Below are positions 25,201-37,506 of a DNA stretch of 64,000 nt, one piece after another. The first letter of the stretch is position 1, and each line of letters begins with the position of its first letter. The notes beneath the pieces are model-generated. The model was not told the DNA's origin, did no database searches, and saw only the letters and a list, made by a program, of their open reading frames with translations. Source of the stretch: Cyclina sinensis (taxonomy: Eukaryota > Mollusca > Bivalvia > Venerida > Veneridae); contig JAAONU010000001.1 in the NCBI GenBank assembly GCA_012932295.1, positions 60,638,927 through 60,702,926 of the forward strand, read 5' to 3'. A program made the translations under genes and the position numbers.

Positions 25201-28200
25201 GTTATTTATAATACTTGAACTTTTATTAAAATACAATGTACACAATTATAAAGAAAAAGATTCATAACGGAAAAAAATGTGTAAATGCAATCTTTAATAA
25301 AATAGAACAATATTAGCCCTTCAAAATTATTTTTCCCTGACTTTTCACTAACTTTTCTGGATTTTTATTTTCACTGACCAATTTTCAAAATTACCTGACA
25401 ATTCCCTGACCTTGAAAAAAAATCAAATTTCCCTGACTTTTCAAGTCCCCTGGCAACCCTGCAAGATCTTATATTAACTCAAGTATTGTACAAGTCTGAT
25501 TAAATTCAAATCAAAAATGAAGCTGCTATTGTGCAGACAAGGTCTAAATAGTTAATTTTGGCACATTCAGGGGCCATAACCCTGGAACCAATAATTTTCA
25601 AGGTTTTCAAGGTCACATAACCCAGTTTCGAACCTGACCTAGATATCATTGAGATACACATTCTGACCAAGCTTGAAGAAGATGGGACCAAAATTTAAGA
25701 CCACTAGAGTGCCGTGACAAGCTTTTTCTGAAAATTCGAACTAGTTACCCTGTGTTTTCAGGTCACACGACCCAGTGTAGGAACTTGACCTAGATATCAT
25801 TGAGATAACCACTCTGACCAAGTTTGAGAAGCTCGGACCAAATTAAGATTGCTAGAAGTGCGGACAAGCTTTTTCTATTATTGACCTTGTGACCTTATTT
25901 TGAAGGCACATGAACCAGATTCGAAATTAATCTAGATATCATTGGGATTACATTTTGACCTCAGTTTGAAGAAGATCAGACAAAAATTAAGACCGCTAGA
26001 GTGCAGAGAAGCTTTTCTATAATTTGACCTAGTGACCTAGTTTAAGGGTGAGATTTGACCCAGTTATGCACTTGACCTAGATATCATTGAGATAAACATT
26101 CTGACTAAGTTTGAAGAAGCTCGGACCAAAATTAAGACTGCTAGAGTGCCGACAAGCTTTTTCTATAATTTGACCTTGTGACCTAGTTTTGAAGGTCACA
26201 TGACCCAGTTTCGAACTTGATCTAGATATCATTGAGATTAACATTTTGACCAAGTTTAAAGAAGATCGGAACAAAATTAAGACCGCTAGAGTGCAGAGAA
26301 GCTTTTCTATAATTTGGCCTAGTGACCTAGTTTTAAGGGTGAGATGACCCAGTTATAAACTTGACCTAGATATCATTGAGATAAACATTCTGACCAAGTT
26401 TGAAGAAGCTCGGACCAAAATTAAGACTGCTAGAGTGCGGACAAGCTTTTTCTATAATTTCACCTTGTGACCTAGTTTTGAAGGTCACACTACCCAGTTT
26501 TGAACTTGATCTAGATATCATTGAGATTAATATTTTGACCAAGTTTGAAGAAGATCAGACCAAAATTAAGACCGCTAGAGTGCGGACAAGCTTTTTCTAT
26601 AATTTGACCAAGTGACCTAGTTTTAAGGAAGAGATGACCCAGTTATGAACTTGACCTAGATATCATTGAGTTAAATATTCTGACCAAGTTTGAACAAAGA
26701 TCGCACAAAAATTAAGACTGTAAGTGCGCGGACAAGCTTTTTCTATAATTTGACCTTGTGACCTAGTTTTAAGGGTGAGATGACCCAGTTATGAACTTGA
26801 CCTAGATATCATTGAGATAAACATTCTGACAAAGTTTGAAGAAGATCGGACCAAAATTAAGACCGCTAGAGTGCGGACAAGCTTTTTCTATAATTTGACC
26901 AAGTGACCTAGTTTTAAGGGTGAGATGACCCAGTTATGAACTTGACCTAGATATCATTGAGATAAACATTCTGACCATGTTTAAAGAAGATCGCACCAAA
27001 ATTAAGACTGCTAGAGTGCAGACAACAATTGTGAACGGACGACGGACGGATGACGGACGAAAGGCGATCACAAAAGCTCACCCTGTCACTATGTGACAGG
27101 TGAGCTAAAAAATATCTGATTTAAGTGACAAAAGAGTAAGACAAAACTCAATGAATCTCATATAATACAGGACTTTCATTTTTTTTTTTTGTTCTACCAC
27201 ATTGTATATTATCGAGGAGAAAGTGTGAACATTTCTAAATGCTATAAGACTATAGAAACAGATATCATTTTTCTGCATTCACCCCTTGATATACTATATA
27301 TTAATTACCATGCATGGTTGAAATAGTTTCCCTCATGGAATGTACTGTTTGGGTGACTGTATGCAGACATTCAGTCAGTTCTTGTATGTTCTCGTTCTCA
27401 GCATGGTACAGTGTATGCATTAGGTTCTACAAAAACAATAAATGTACAAGATTTACATCATCTCAGGAAAAATGTAATATTTTAAACTCATCCATCACAA
27501 GGCTAGCTAAGAAATAAGTTGGCAGGCTAATTTCTATTAAGTCGAAAATAACAATATTGAGAAAAGCGTCATTTTCAAATGACTTGAGAGATTTCAGCAA
27601 CTCTTTAGGTAAACGATGACACGATTCAATTTTTAATCGATGTTTTACTACTTTTTACATATCACACTAGTGCAAAAAAATACTGTCATAGCTGACCTTT
27701 ATGCCTTTGTAAATACACAGCTCAAGATGAACTTTATCAGAATGCAGTCAGTGACTAGCGACAAAACACCTCTAAAAAAAACTGGTTATTTTTAGAAGTT
27801 ATGCATCCATTCTGAACTATTTTCTGGATAATCCAATAATTCAAGATTCGAGGACAGCCAAAGTCATTTTCCAAATGATGTAACATTGACTGTCAGTGAG
27901 AAACAAAAGGCTCAAAAGAATAACTACTATAGAAATTAACTTATTTTTTTCCAAAATGGCAAAACTTTGATCTGAAAAATGCAGACAACTGGACTTTTCT
28001 CATGTAACTTTCAAAAAGAGACTTGTACAATAAAAAGCTGTCACAAACCTGCAGTCCAGCTGCAAAGGCTAGCTCTGTCCTTGTTGTAACAGTTATAAAC
28101 CATTCTGCTTCTTCACCACCAGGTAAGTTATACAAACTTTGTACAGTTCTAGAATAGATATGAAAATCACATTCTGTTTAAAGTTGTAAGAAATGTCAGC

Positions 28201-31200
28201 TAAATAAGTCTTAGATCCCCTCCAACTAATCCAGCTATATTTTTTCAAATTTGTGACAGAGCTGTTTTGAAACAGGTCTTTTAACAAGAAATGTACTTAT
28301 AAACATTTTAAGTTTGCTGTAGGATACTCCTTTATGGCCATGCACAACCCATGATATCCCATGTACTGGATGTAAGGAATGGTGATAACAGTGGACTCAA
28401 ATGTATACAAATTTTCCTCAACCATACATTTTATGCTAACATAAATAAAGTCTTGCATAACTACCAGTACCTATACACTGTCATAGAATATTTTGAATTT
28501 TGAAATTGAAGCTGGCATACAAAATACAATGTAGTATTAATGCACAGCTGTAAAATAACAAAGCTGGACTATGTTAATGCATGCATATCATCACAAAGTA
28601 CCGGCAATTAACAATCAATCCTGGGGAGATGTTTCCATTTAATGTTCCTCATCATAATATCTGCAATGGGCAAAAGTCTTATTCAACATAAAACCACTTT
28701 CTTGAACTAGAATATGGCAAGTTGACAAATGGAAGCCTTGGTAAATGCATACTTGCCTTTCCTCGCCTGTGTATCTCCAGTTAGGGAGAACCAAGCTGGC
28801 ATGACATAAAACAGGCTGAACACCTAGATAATCCGACACCCCACACCAAGGTATGGACAAGTTCTTTGGTAAAACCTGAAATATACCTAGCACTTTTAGT
28901 TCAGAAGACAGGGATCTCTGAAATTTCCTAAAACCTGTATCAGTCTCCACTGTTCTTAGCAATGCTATAAGTAAACCACATTTAATGGTCAAACTGAACC
29001 ATTTACCAAAACCTACATGAAACAAGTTCCTGTGTCTGGTAAACACACATGCCCCAGAAGGATTCTAGTCAAGAAACAAACTTTAGATCATGGCACAGCA
29101 AGACTCCTATTGTTAACACGTTAAAAACTAAATCCGAGGTTTTGTACTGGTCATTAAATTCATTAAGTGTCAGTGCTTTTTGTAGATGGAGAAAATATGC
29201 AACTTCTTGAAAAAAGATAACCTATTCTCTAAATTCAGAGAAGGGAGAATACTCCATAAAAGTTGTTGGCACAGTGTGTCATGACCATTTGTAAAGGTCA
29301 GTAAATTCATTAGCGTAACTGTCTGCTACTTCTAGAGGCTGAAAAATATCCAATTCGCCAAAAAGGGTTTACCTATTCATAAGTTCAGAAAGAGGAGATT
29401 ACTCCAGAAGAAAATGGTTGCCATAGTTATGTAACTTGACAGTGCCATGACCTTTTGTACTTGTTAGTAAAAGTGTAAAGTGACAAGTCATTGCTATTTA
29501 TTGAAGCTGAAAAAAATATCAAACTTGCCGACAAAGGTTAACTGTATTTACTTTCAAAAGTGCATAAACAGGAGAGAGTTTACAGGGGAAAAATGAATGC
29601 CACAGTTCTGTAACTCACCAGGATGATGCCCTTTGTATCAGTAAGTGTGTATAGTATGTAGACGTTCACTAGTAAAATTTTAGATATACCTACATGCAAA
29701 TATATGTTCTCCGTACCTATTTTCAAAGTGCATAAAGGGGAGATTACTGGGGAAAACTGGCTGCCACAGAAATATAACTTGCCAGTGTTATGGCCTTTGT
29801 ACTGGTTAGTAAGTGTGTATAGCATGAAGGCATGAGTACAAGAACTTAAAATATATATCAAACTTGCCGAAATAGGTTAACCATACAGATGGAAAGACAT
29901 ACAGATGGACATTCGAATAAACTGGTAAATAAGTAGCTACTCTATTGTTTTCCCAACTGTTCTTTTAGCCAACTAAGAGCATTTATAGCCACCTAAGAGC
30001 TTACGGATGAATAGCATCAATGAAAATTTACAGTTACCTAGTGTTTCCACAACAACTTATATACCTATTAATAAGCAGATACGGATGGACTGTTCAATTA
30101 CTATATGCCAGGGGCATAAAAATACAACTCTAATTTGCTTAATCTGAAATGACATAAAAATATCTGTTCTTCCTATACAAAAAATTATAAAGACCCAAAA
30201 CCTTTGCAGTATAACTTCTTTCTGTTCCTAGAGGCATGAAAATGGCACCACACTTTCAGTGTTTTCACATACCTTAGCTGCCCCACTATCACCTTCCTGC
30301 CATATATACCCTACAGCAATCAAAGACAACTGTAGATGTGCTAGTCTATACTGGCGATGGCCTTCCAGCTGTGTGAAATCTAACAAGTCCAGCTGTAATG
30401 GTTTGAAAAAATGTAAAAAAATGTAACTGTTTTCACAAGTTTTGTTTCAAGAATAAAAATCGAAGTGTAAAACAGTTAGCAAATAATAAAGCTCTTAATT
30501 GTCATTTCAAATGTAAGGAAGTGAGCTTAAGAGCAGAAGCATAATAGCACTTGAGTACCTGGTCCAGTTCTCAAAGCCCTGAAATTTAAGCCCAACAATT
30601 CTTGTTTTAGAAGTACAGTCAATAGGGCTTACCATGCATCCCCCACTGGACTTTTTTTTTCATGGCTACCAGAATGTTTACCAGGGTATGTTACAGGATA
30701 GGACAGGGAGTGACCTCAAGGATTTAGCTGACAAGGGGTCCGAATCTAAATCTGAGTTAGGGCTTTGTTTAGAAAATGGTAAGGTCACTGGCAGAATGTC
30801 AAACGACCAATGCTGTAGTCCAAATAGTTATACCTGAATATTTATTATGGAAAATATCTGTCTTAAGAAAGACTAATGTAAGAACAGGTTAGCCTTTGAA
30901 ACATTAATTTAAGTTGATAGTAGAAAAATATTCTCACAATTTGTATGAACTACTCCAGACGATAGCTTTCTCAGCAGAAATATCATCTTTTAAACATTTT
31001 TGGGGTGTTTTATTGTTTTCATTTTATAGGGTTATTATGGTTTATATTCCATCTTTAAAAGCAGAATTTTTCTGGGACTCAGCTGCACTAAACTCACACA
31101 AACAATGACAAATTAAATCTATCTGCTTTCAAACAACTCTTGAATCAAGACAAGAAATTTAGATTTCACCTTGTGTACAGCATCTCTTAATTTTTTCTTG

Positions 31201-34200
31201 ATCACAAGTTCTGGCATTTCTTTGGCTAGTGTATTCCATGCTTGAAAGTATTCTGGCAGGTACTCCTGAAAGTAGTGAAGATATGGATTATTTTTTCTTT
31301 TAAATCCTGACCCTGCTATATTTCTGAAATTAATTAGCCCATCTTTCATTTTTGAGAGACACATTTATCATTTATCCAAACATTTACAGAAAAATAAACA
31401 ACTTTTTAAATTCTTTACAGTGCAGACCATAAGTGGATATCTGGGCTGACCATGGTCTGCATAGTTTAGACCACCATCAAAGTAAACAATTGCCATCAAT
31501 AACTGTCACCAGCAAGGTAAACAACTGTCACTGGAAAGGTAAACAACTGTCTCCAGCATGGTAAACAACTGTCACTGGAAAGGTAAACCACTTCCACTCA
31601 TAAGGTAAACAACTGTCACCAGCAAGGTAAACAACTGTCACTGGAAAGGTAAACAACTGTCTCCAGCATGGTAAACAACTGTCACTGGAAAGGTAAACTA
31701 CTTCCACTCATAAGGTAAACAACTGCCAGCAGCAAAGTAAAGAATAATGACTTATAGCAGTAGTTCTACATATTAATCGTGTATTTACTAGTCAATAGCT
31801 TATAAGTAAGTTACAAGACTCTAACCAAGTAGTGAACAATTGCAATGGTTATCAAGTAAGCTAGTTTAGCAAGAGGTGGTTTTAAGTTAGATTTACAAAT
31901 TAGAATAAAGCCCATGACTGTGATTTCTCTCATGGAATGCAAAAATACATTTCCTTGTTTCCAAAGCCTTTTCAAATAGACATGTTATTTTCAACTATTT
32001 AGATTTGTAAAATTTTAACTGCATGAAAATATGCATAGTCATTGTTAAGAATGCATGTGCATAAATGCATGGTTTATCAGGTACTGATTAATGAATAAGG
32101 CTAACATATTATGCACCTGCAATCCAGAGATATAAATATGCAGTACATGTATCAAATTTTACCTGCTAAATACACTCAACAAAAAAAGAAACCTGACACT
32201 TTTAGTTTTTAAATATCTTGCACATCTGCAAATTTATCCAAATTGTGTATATTGCACAAACATGTACTATCAACACACTTTACACGTGCATCGTTTCGTT
32301 GTCATGATATCAGTCAAATGCAGCTAGGCGTTAAATTTCCATTTTTGCACGTGTAGCTTGTGCACGCGGAACGGTAACCGGTAGAGAGTGTTACAAAGCA
32401 CTATACATGTCATCAGTGATCACACAGTGAAATTCACATCTAAAGTTGACAAGTTTTACAATGCCATGGTTGTCAGAAGCCGAGAGAAATAGGGCTATTG
32501 GAATGCTCCAGGGCGGTGCTTCCATTGTCAACGTTAGCAGAACCTTTAACTGCAGTCGCAACACAATTCATGAGCTTGTTAGACGTTTTATGCAAACAGG
32601 TGGTGTGTCCGATGATCCCAGGCCAGGCAGACAAAGGGCAATTAGCTGACAGGATGATCGTGCCATTATCTTTATGCACTTACGTAACCGCTTCAGACCC
32701 GCGACGTTGACGGCACCTTTGTTTAACGTAAGTGCTCAAACTATTCGCAATAGGTTATGCACACAAAGACGCCCAATTAGAGCCCGACGCCCATATAACG
32801 GTGGTATACTGACATTACGCCATCGTCAGGCCCGTATGGCATGGGCACATGACCACCTTCACAGGCGTGGACGTGACTGGAACACTGTCTTGTTTTCGGA
32901 TGAATTGCAATTCAATCTGAGTAATGCCGATGGCCGCACACGAGTCTATCGCCAGCAAGGTGAACGCCCGTCTGTGTTAGAGAACATGATCTTTTTGGGG
33001 GTGGTGGCGTAATGGTATGGGGTGGGATAATGGGGGGAAGGGGGGGGTGGGGGCGGCGCAGAAAATCCGACTCATCGTTCTGCGAGGCAACTTAAATTCC
33101 CAAGGATACATTAACAATATTTTAAATGCAGAAGCTATTCCATTTTTGAGAAGAAATGTTCCAGCTGTTTTCCAACAGGATAATGCCCGTCCCCACACAG
33201 CAAGAATTACACGCACTCACTTAGCAGCAGCAAACGTTAACGTCATGCAATGGCCAGCAATGACTTCGGATATGAATCCAATAGAGCATATCTGGGACGA
33301 GCTTGGCAGAAACGTTCGCCAAGACATGCTCCACAAAATATCAAAGAGCTGACATAATTATGCATTGATTCATGAATGAACAATCTTCCCAACGGAATTG
33401 TACAGCATTACGTCAATCAATTCTATGCGACGACGCGTGGATATACTCGTTAGAGCTAGAGGTGCTCACGTCCGATATTGATTTCAATATCAGAACACTA
33501 GAACATTATTAAATTGTGATCTAAAGGGTTAAAATTCACCAGTAAAAATGTCCATGACATTACATCCAAACTGATAAATTCAATTTTGACCCCTATCATT
33601 GAAATTACGTAATTTAACCAACTTAAATCATGACCAATAAAACCAAAATGCATATCTGGGTTGGGAATGGATCATTTTAACATGCCCAAAAGTTGTTGTC
33701 ATGTTGAATTGTCTATTTTCTAAAAAAATGAATAAAACATACACTGTCAGGTTTCTTTTTTTGTTGAGTATAATTTGCAATAACAGTTTTCAGAATATTC
33801 AAACCTGATAAAGTTTGTATTTGAGATACTATGACATTTTGTTTACTGTTAGTTGACTAACCCCAGAGGATAAGAAGAGACAAAAAGTATGCAAAATTTA
33901 ATAAACTATAGTGAAATAATAAAATATTTCATGCATTTATCTAAATATAAACTTGTTACAGTTCTAAACTTGTACTAAGGAATCTGCTTTAGCTTACAGA
34001 TCGTAATATCACGTACCAAAAATTGACATTTTGGATACAGTAACAATGTCTGGTGTAAATAATGCAATATCATGCAAAAGAACATATTCAGTTATTGTTC
34101 TCTTTATCTTCTGAATGCTTCATGTTGTTTTTTTGTTTTCTCTGTTCAAGCAATAATTCAAATTACAGGACTGATATAAATAAACTAGTTTGGTTTATTC

Positions 34201-37200
34201 ACTTTTATGGAGACCTTTATCTCAAGTGATATCATACCAATCTTATCTTCTCAAAATAAACACAAAGCTGTTTATTTAAAAGAAATAGATGAAAAAAAAT
34301 ATTTTCTTTTCTGCAATATGCAACTAAAATGCTGAAAAACAAACCATTTTGTGACAGGCAGATATATGCTTCACAGTTACATATTTTTGTTAGTTATATA
34401 TTTTTATCTCAAAATATATATCAGCTTCAAAGTTCTGAGCACATAATATCATTAATAGTAGCATTAAAAATGATGGTTTACAATGTTATAATATGCAGAA
34501 ATTTATTAGTTTAGTAATGTCTCATCCAAGATACATATACACATTTACAATATCTACAAAACATACATAAACAAGAAATCGGTAGAACCGATGGATGCTC
34601 CCCGAATAAATGCCAATTCCAAAAGGGCTATTGTTTAATATGTATTTTGTATGAAAATAACAAAGGGCAATAACTCAAAAATTATGCAAAATAGAGTTAC
34701 GGTTCTTGCACACTGCACTTTTCCTCATAGAGATCTATCTACCAATAAAGTTTCATGTTAATATCTCTTATACCTTGTGAGATATGCCCCGGACAAAAAA
34801 TAAGTATGAGAAATTTCAAAGGGCAATAACTCAAAAATTAATAAAGCAAGAGTTATGGTTCTTGTGCACTGCACTGCTCATCAATGAGATCTATCTACTT
34901 ATAAAGTTTCAAGTTGATAACTCTTACACTTTGTGAGATATGCCCCGGACAAAAAATAAGTATGAGAAATTTGAAAGGCCAATAAGTCAAAAATTAATAT
35001 AGCAAGACATTGGTTCTTGTGCACTGCACTGCTCCTTAATGAGATCTAACTACCTATGAAGTTTGGTCTTGATATCTCTCATAGTTTTTGTGTTATGCTC
35101 CGGACAAAATTATGAAGGACGGATCGACGAACGAACAGACTGTTGGACGGACAGACAAACCGGCAACTATATGCTCACCCTTCGGGGAGCATAATTAACA
35201 GATCACAAACATGTTATTGGACATTTTTTAAATGAATTTATAGTATACAGGTGACAATGTATCGTTTTTAAAATACTATGCTAAGAATTACATATTGACA
35301 ATTTTTTTATTTTATTTCAACTTAACAACCAATTGAGGCCACGTCAGTGTCAGACCACAAGATAAAGGCCACTAACAAACAGATACTGGTTCATGATACC
35401 AACAAACAGATACTGGTGCATGATACCCACTACCCAGTTCCATTCACATGATTGACTGCAAACATGCAACAGCCAAAATTATAATTGCTAGTGTAAGATA
35501 ACAAGGTAAAAGTTACTTAATGATTGCTACTCTTATTTTAAAAACTGTGTTAAGACAATTATTCATTACAAACCTGAAAAAAAAGTAAACTCTGGCCCTA
35601 AAGTCCATTATATTTACCATGTGACCGTGACATCACTAAAGGCATCAAAACCAAGACAAAAATGTCAAAACTGGATCTGCTTGAAAATAGAAAATGACCT
35701 GTAAGTATTTCATTTCTTTGTCGATGTCTATAGGACATGTGTCAGTCTACGGAGAAAAATACAAACTTTGCACAGAATATAGGATCTCCATCAGCAGCAG
35801 AGCCAGGTATTCAAGCACTATGTGCAACCTCGCATACAAATAAATTCAAAGGTTTCACTCCAAAACTTGGCTAATAGGTATGACTGAATATTTAAAATTT
35901 TCACTTCTGATTTTCATTTTCTATCTATCTGCTCTTTGTGGAAACATACTTTACAATTATTTTTATGCCCCCAAAGGGAAGGAATATAGTTTCTGAACTG
36001 TCTGTCCGTCCGTCCATCCGTCAGAAAACTTTAACATTGGCAATAACTTCCATATTAGTAAGTGGATTTACTTCATACTTGGATACAACACTCCTTTGGA
36101 CAAGACCTTTCCACTGACCTATATTTTTTTGACCTTGACCCCTGATTGACCTTTACCTTTAAGATCCATTTGTCCAAAAACTTTAACATGAGCAATAACT
36201 TCTTTATTAGTAAGTGGATTTACTTCATACTTGGACACAAAACCCCTTTGGACAAGGCCTTAATACTGACCTATATTTTTTTAACCTTGACCCCTGAATG
36301 ACCTTCACCTTGAAGATCCAATTGTCCAAAAACTTTAACATTGCCCATAACTTCCTTATTAGTAAGTGAAATTACTTAATACTTGGACACAACATCCCTT
36401 TGAAGAAGACCTTCCCACTGACCTTAAATTATTTGACTTTGACCCCTGAATATCCAATTGTCCAATAACTAATATCTGGCCATAACTTCCAAATGAGTAT
36501 GTGGATATACTTCATACTTAAACACAACACCCCTTTGGACAAGACCTTCCCACTGACCTATATTTGTTTGACCTTGACCCCTGAATGACCTTCACCTTGA
36601 AGATCCAATTATCCAAAAACTTTAACATTGCCCATAGCTTCCTTATTAGTAAGTGGAATTACTTCGTACTTTGACACAAACCCCTTTGGACAAGGCCTTC
36701 CCACTGACCTTATTTATTTGACCTTGACCCTTGAATGACCTCACCTTGAAGATCCAATTGTCCAAAATATAACATTGCCCATAACTTCCTTATTAGTAAG
36801 TGGATTTACTTAATACTTGGACACAACCCCCTTTGGATAAAACCTTCCCACTGACCTATATTTATTTGACCTTAACCCCTGAATGACTGGTTATCAGAAC
36901 AAAGGTCAAAGCACCACTTTCGGGGGCACTGTCTTCTTACAGTGACAGTTCTTGTTTGTAAAAAAAATCAAATTTAAGTTAGTCAGTTTCCAAATATATA
37001 CTAAAAAATAGCAGGCATTTCGTCACATGAGCTTCTCTGCATATTTTTTTCTTTTTCTATGTCTTACTTACCCCTTTCATATAGTTTAATAACAATGACC
37101 AAGTTATAATAATAGAAGTGATACAAAAAAATAAATGAAATCAATGAGACTTCAGAGAAAATGCAACACTACATAAGAGAAAAATTTCTTCTATTTCTAC

Positions 37201-37506
37201 TTCTACTTGAACTCCCGAGCAATCAATACTGACTCTAACTGGGAGGCGCTTTGTGAGGAAAACTGTGTTAAAAAAGTATTATGTGCTCTGTTAAAAGTTT
37301 GAAAGATAAAATGTTCTTTCAACACTTTGATTTTTCGTTAAGGGACGTAACTCTTCATTTACACTTTTCAATGCCTATTTTCCTGTAACTGTCTTTAAAC
37401 GTTTGCTTACCAAAGGTTCTTCAATCAGAAACCCACAATCAGGTGAAATTTGATATTTTTCCAGAGGTAAAAAGGATAAAGTCTTCCTTGACCTTCCTTG
37501 GATCAT
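19235..37506 (-). CDS. IDO: Indoleamine 2,3-dioxygenase (IDO), complete, 407 residues
   Basis: Exons in transcript order (minus strand): 37506-37411, 31265-31170, 30392-30273, 28875-28757, 28148-28049, 27426-27309, 24162-24111, 22942-22873, 22041-21966, 21532-21434, 20459-20360, 19830-19751, 19332-19235 (TGA). The enzyme oxidises L-tryptophan to N-formylkynurenine with haem, in the cytosol. Matching family segments in order: YQISPDCGFLIEEPL, YLPEYFQAWNTLAKEMPEL, LSIPWCGVSDYLGVQPVLCH, SAETFYDVVRPFLSGW, GLVYEG-like GIVYEGV, TGGSAAQSS, MRLYMPPAHREFL, and RSYHIQIVTKY with the proximal haem ligand H343 (human H346). Distal F224 and R229 match human F226 and R231. T165 replaces human S167. The length is normal for IDO. 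An in-frame TAG 21 bp upstream (37530-37528) supports the ATG. Introns are GT-AG except intron 4, which uses a GC donor (28756-28755). Intron 1 (6.1 kb) holds a dead Tc1 and two HINE-like elements. IDO1 versus IDO2 naming does not apply in molluscs. Confidence 0.95.
19440..19520 (+). repeat. Possible eroded SINE fragment
   Basis: An A-box-like ATGGTTAAGAGGTGGAATGC is followed about 40 bases later by GGTTCATATCC, a one-mismatch B box. It lies in the intron before the last IDO exon. Weak support. Confidence 0.3.
20529..21067. mobile_element. MITE with ~18-bp terminal inverted repeats and TA flanks
   Basis: The left end CCGGAAAAATTCTATTTA (20529-20546) and the right end, read in reverse as CCGTAAAAATTCTATTTA, differ by one base. 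Both are flanked by TA (20527-20528, 21068-21069). The 539-bp interior is G-rich near the right end and has no coding frame. TA duplication suggests mobilisation by a Tc1/mariner-type enzyme, by inference. It is inserted in the IDO intron between exons 10 and 11. Confidence 0.7.
21756..22010. repeat. Minisatellite running from IDO intron into the 3' end of exon 9
   Basis: Plus-strand units begin near 21756, 21793, 21846, 21893, 21933 and 21979 (37-53 bp apart) with a GAATCCTAGCA...CATCTATACACTG pattern. The last unit lies within coding exon 9 (21966-22041), and the junction with the intron is the splice donor. The exon part encodes conserved IDO sequence (CIDAVLGIK), so the intronic copies most likely derive from the exon end plus donor. 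Confidence 0.75.
22541..22607. repeat. Perfect 14-bp inverted repeat with 39-bp loop
   Basis: AGGGGTGAATGCAA (22541-22554) is matched by TTGCATTCACCCCT (22594-22607). A third copy of the right arm (TGCATTCACCCCT) lies at 27274-27286, so this is probably the end sequence of a small dispersed element. Confidence 0.55.
24571..27105 (-). mobile_element. HINE-like element with ~145-bp tandem core, minus orientation
   Basis: Read on the minus strand it ends in a hairpin (AGGGTCC-CAT-GGACCCT, 24593-24577) and then CTCTTGTT, the terminal CTTGTT being complementary to 24575-24570. GCTCACCTG (24599-24607) and CAGGTGAGC (27097-27105) are subterminal inverted repeats. The 5' end is a longer imperfect hairpin (27076-27105) next to GACGGACGGATGACGG repeats. 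About ten core units lie between ~25500 and 27020, spaced near 145 bp (GACCTAGATATCATTGAGAT in most). It lies in the IDO intron between exons 6 and 7. Confidence 0.7.
29120..29900. repeat. Diverged tandem repeat, ~4-5 units of ~165 bp
   Basis: Recurring blocks include GAGAAGGGAGA/AGAGGAGATTACTCC, CATGACC(T)TTTGTAC, TTAGTAA and AAAATATCAAACTTGCCGA. Units differ considerably. It lies in the IDO intron between exons 3 and 4 and has no coding potential. Confidence 0.55.
31500..31735 (+). repeat. 22-bp minisatellite with 110-bp higher-order period
   Basis: The unit is AGGTAAACAACTGTCACTGGAA-like. Five units form a block: the variant carrying CTTCCACTCAT occurs at 31591 and again at 31701, 110 bp apart, and the intermediate variants recur in the same order. 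It lies in IDO intron 1. Confidence 0.8.
32171..33772 (+). mobile_element. Tc1/mariner-family transposon, decayed, in IDO intron 1
   Basis: TA at 32171-32172 and 33771-33772 flanks inverted repeats sharing ACTCAACAAAAAAAGAAACC and then TGACA. Left and right ends differ at the first base (C versus T). It is 1.6 kb and inserted antisense to IDO. A broken transposase lies inside. Confidence 0.9.
32461..33481 (+). pseudogene. Tc1-like transposase pseudogene (DD34E)
   Basis: It starts MPWLSEAERNRAIGMLQGG. The frame is broken by TGA at about 32647-32649, in a context where the family has arginine, consistent with CGA to TGA. After that stop the same frame continues (QDDRAIIFMHLRNRF...LFSDELQFNLS) until a frameshift near 32980-33010, followed by an expanded G-run (33020-33052) in place of the usual VMVWGG segment. 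A third frame segment carries QQDNARPHTARI and MNPIEHIWDE, 34 residues apart. The end (SMRRRVDILVRARGAHVRY) is reached in yet another register. It is not functional. Confidence 0.9.
34570..35192 (-). mobile_element. HINE-like element, ~160-bp units, minus orientation
   Basis: On the minus strand it ends with a hairpin (ATCGG-TTCTA-CCGAT, 34592-34578) and then TTTCTTGTT (AACAAG on plus at 34570-34575). ATGCTCCCCG (34595-34604) and CGGGGAGCAT (35183-35192) are subterminal inverted repeats. Three units share GGGCAATAACTCAAAAATTA and GTGAGATATGCCCCGGACAA. It lies in IDO intron 1. Confidence 0.7.
35964..36956 (+). mobile_element. HINE-like element, ~152-bp units (six)
   Basis: It starts TATGCCCCC (35964-35972) and has GGGGGCA (36922-36928), a hairpin CACTGT...ACAGTG (36927-36944), and a terminal CTTGTT (36951-36956). 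Units are marked by AAGTGGATTTACTTCATACT at 36060, 36212, 36364, about 36500, 36651 and 36798. Each has TTTGACCTTGACCCCTGAAT or a variant. It lies in IDO intron 1, between that gene's exons 1 and 2. Confidence 0.75.

Noticed and set aside
28639..28756. Continuation of the IDO exon 4 frame past 28757
   Set aside because: The frame stays open, but conserved IDO sequence stops at the GC donor and resumes in phase at 28148; the extension is intron.
31484..31735. CRISPR-like array (22-bp repeats)
   Set aside because: There are no unique spacers; units are contiguous and vary by substitution in a eukaryotic intron.
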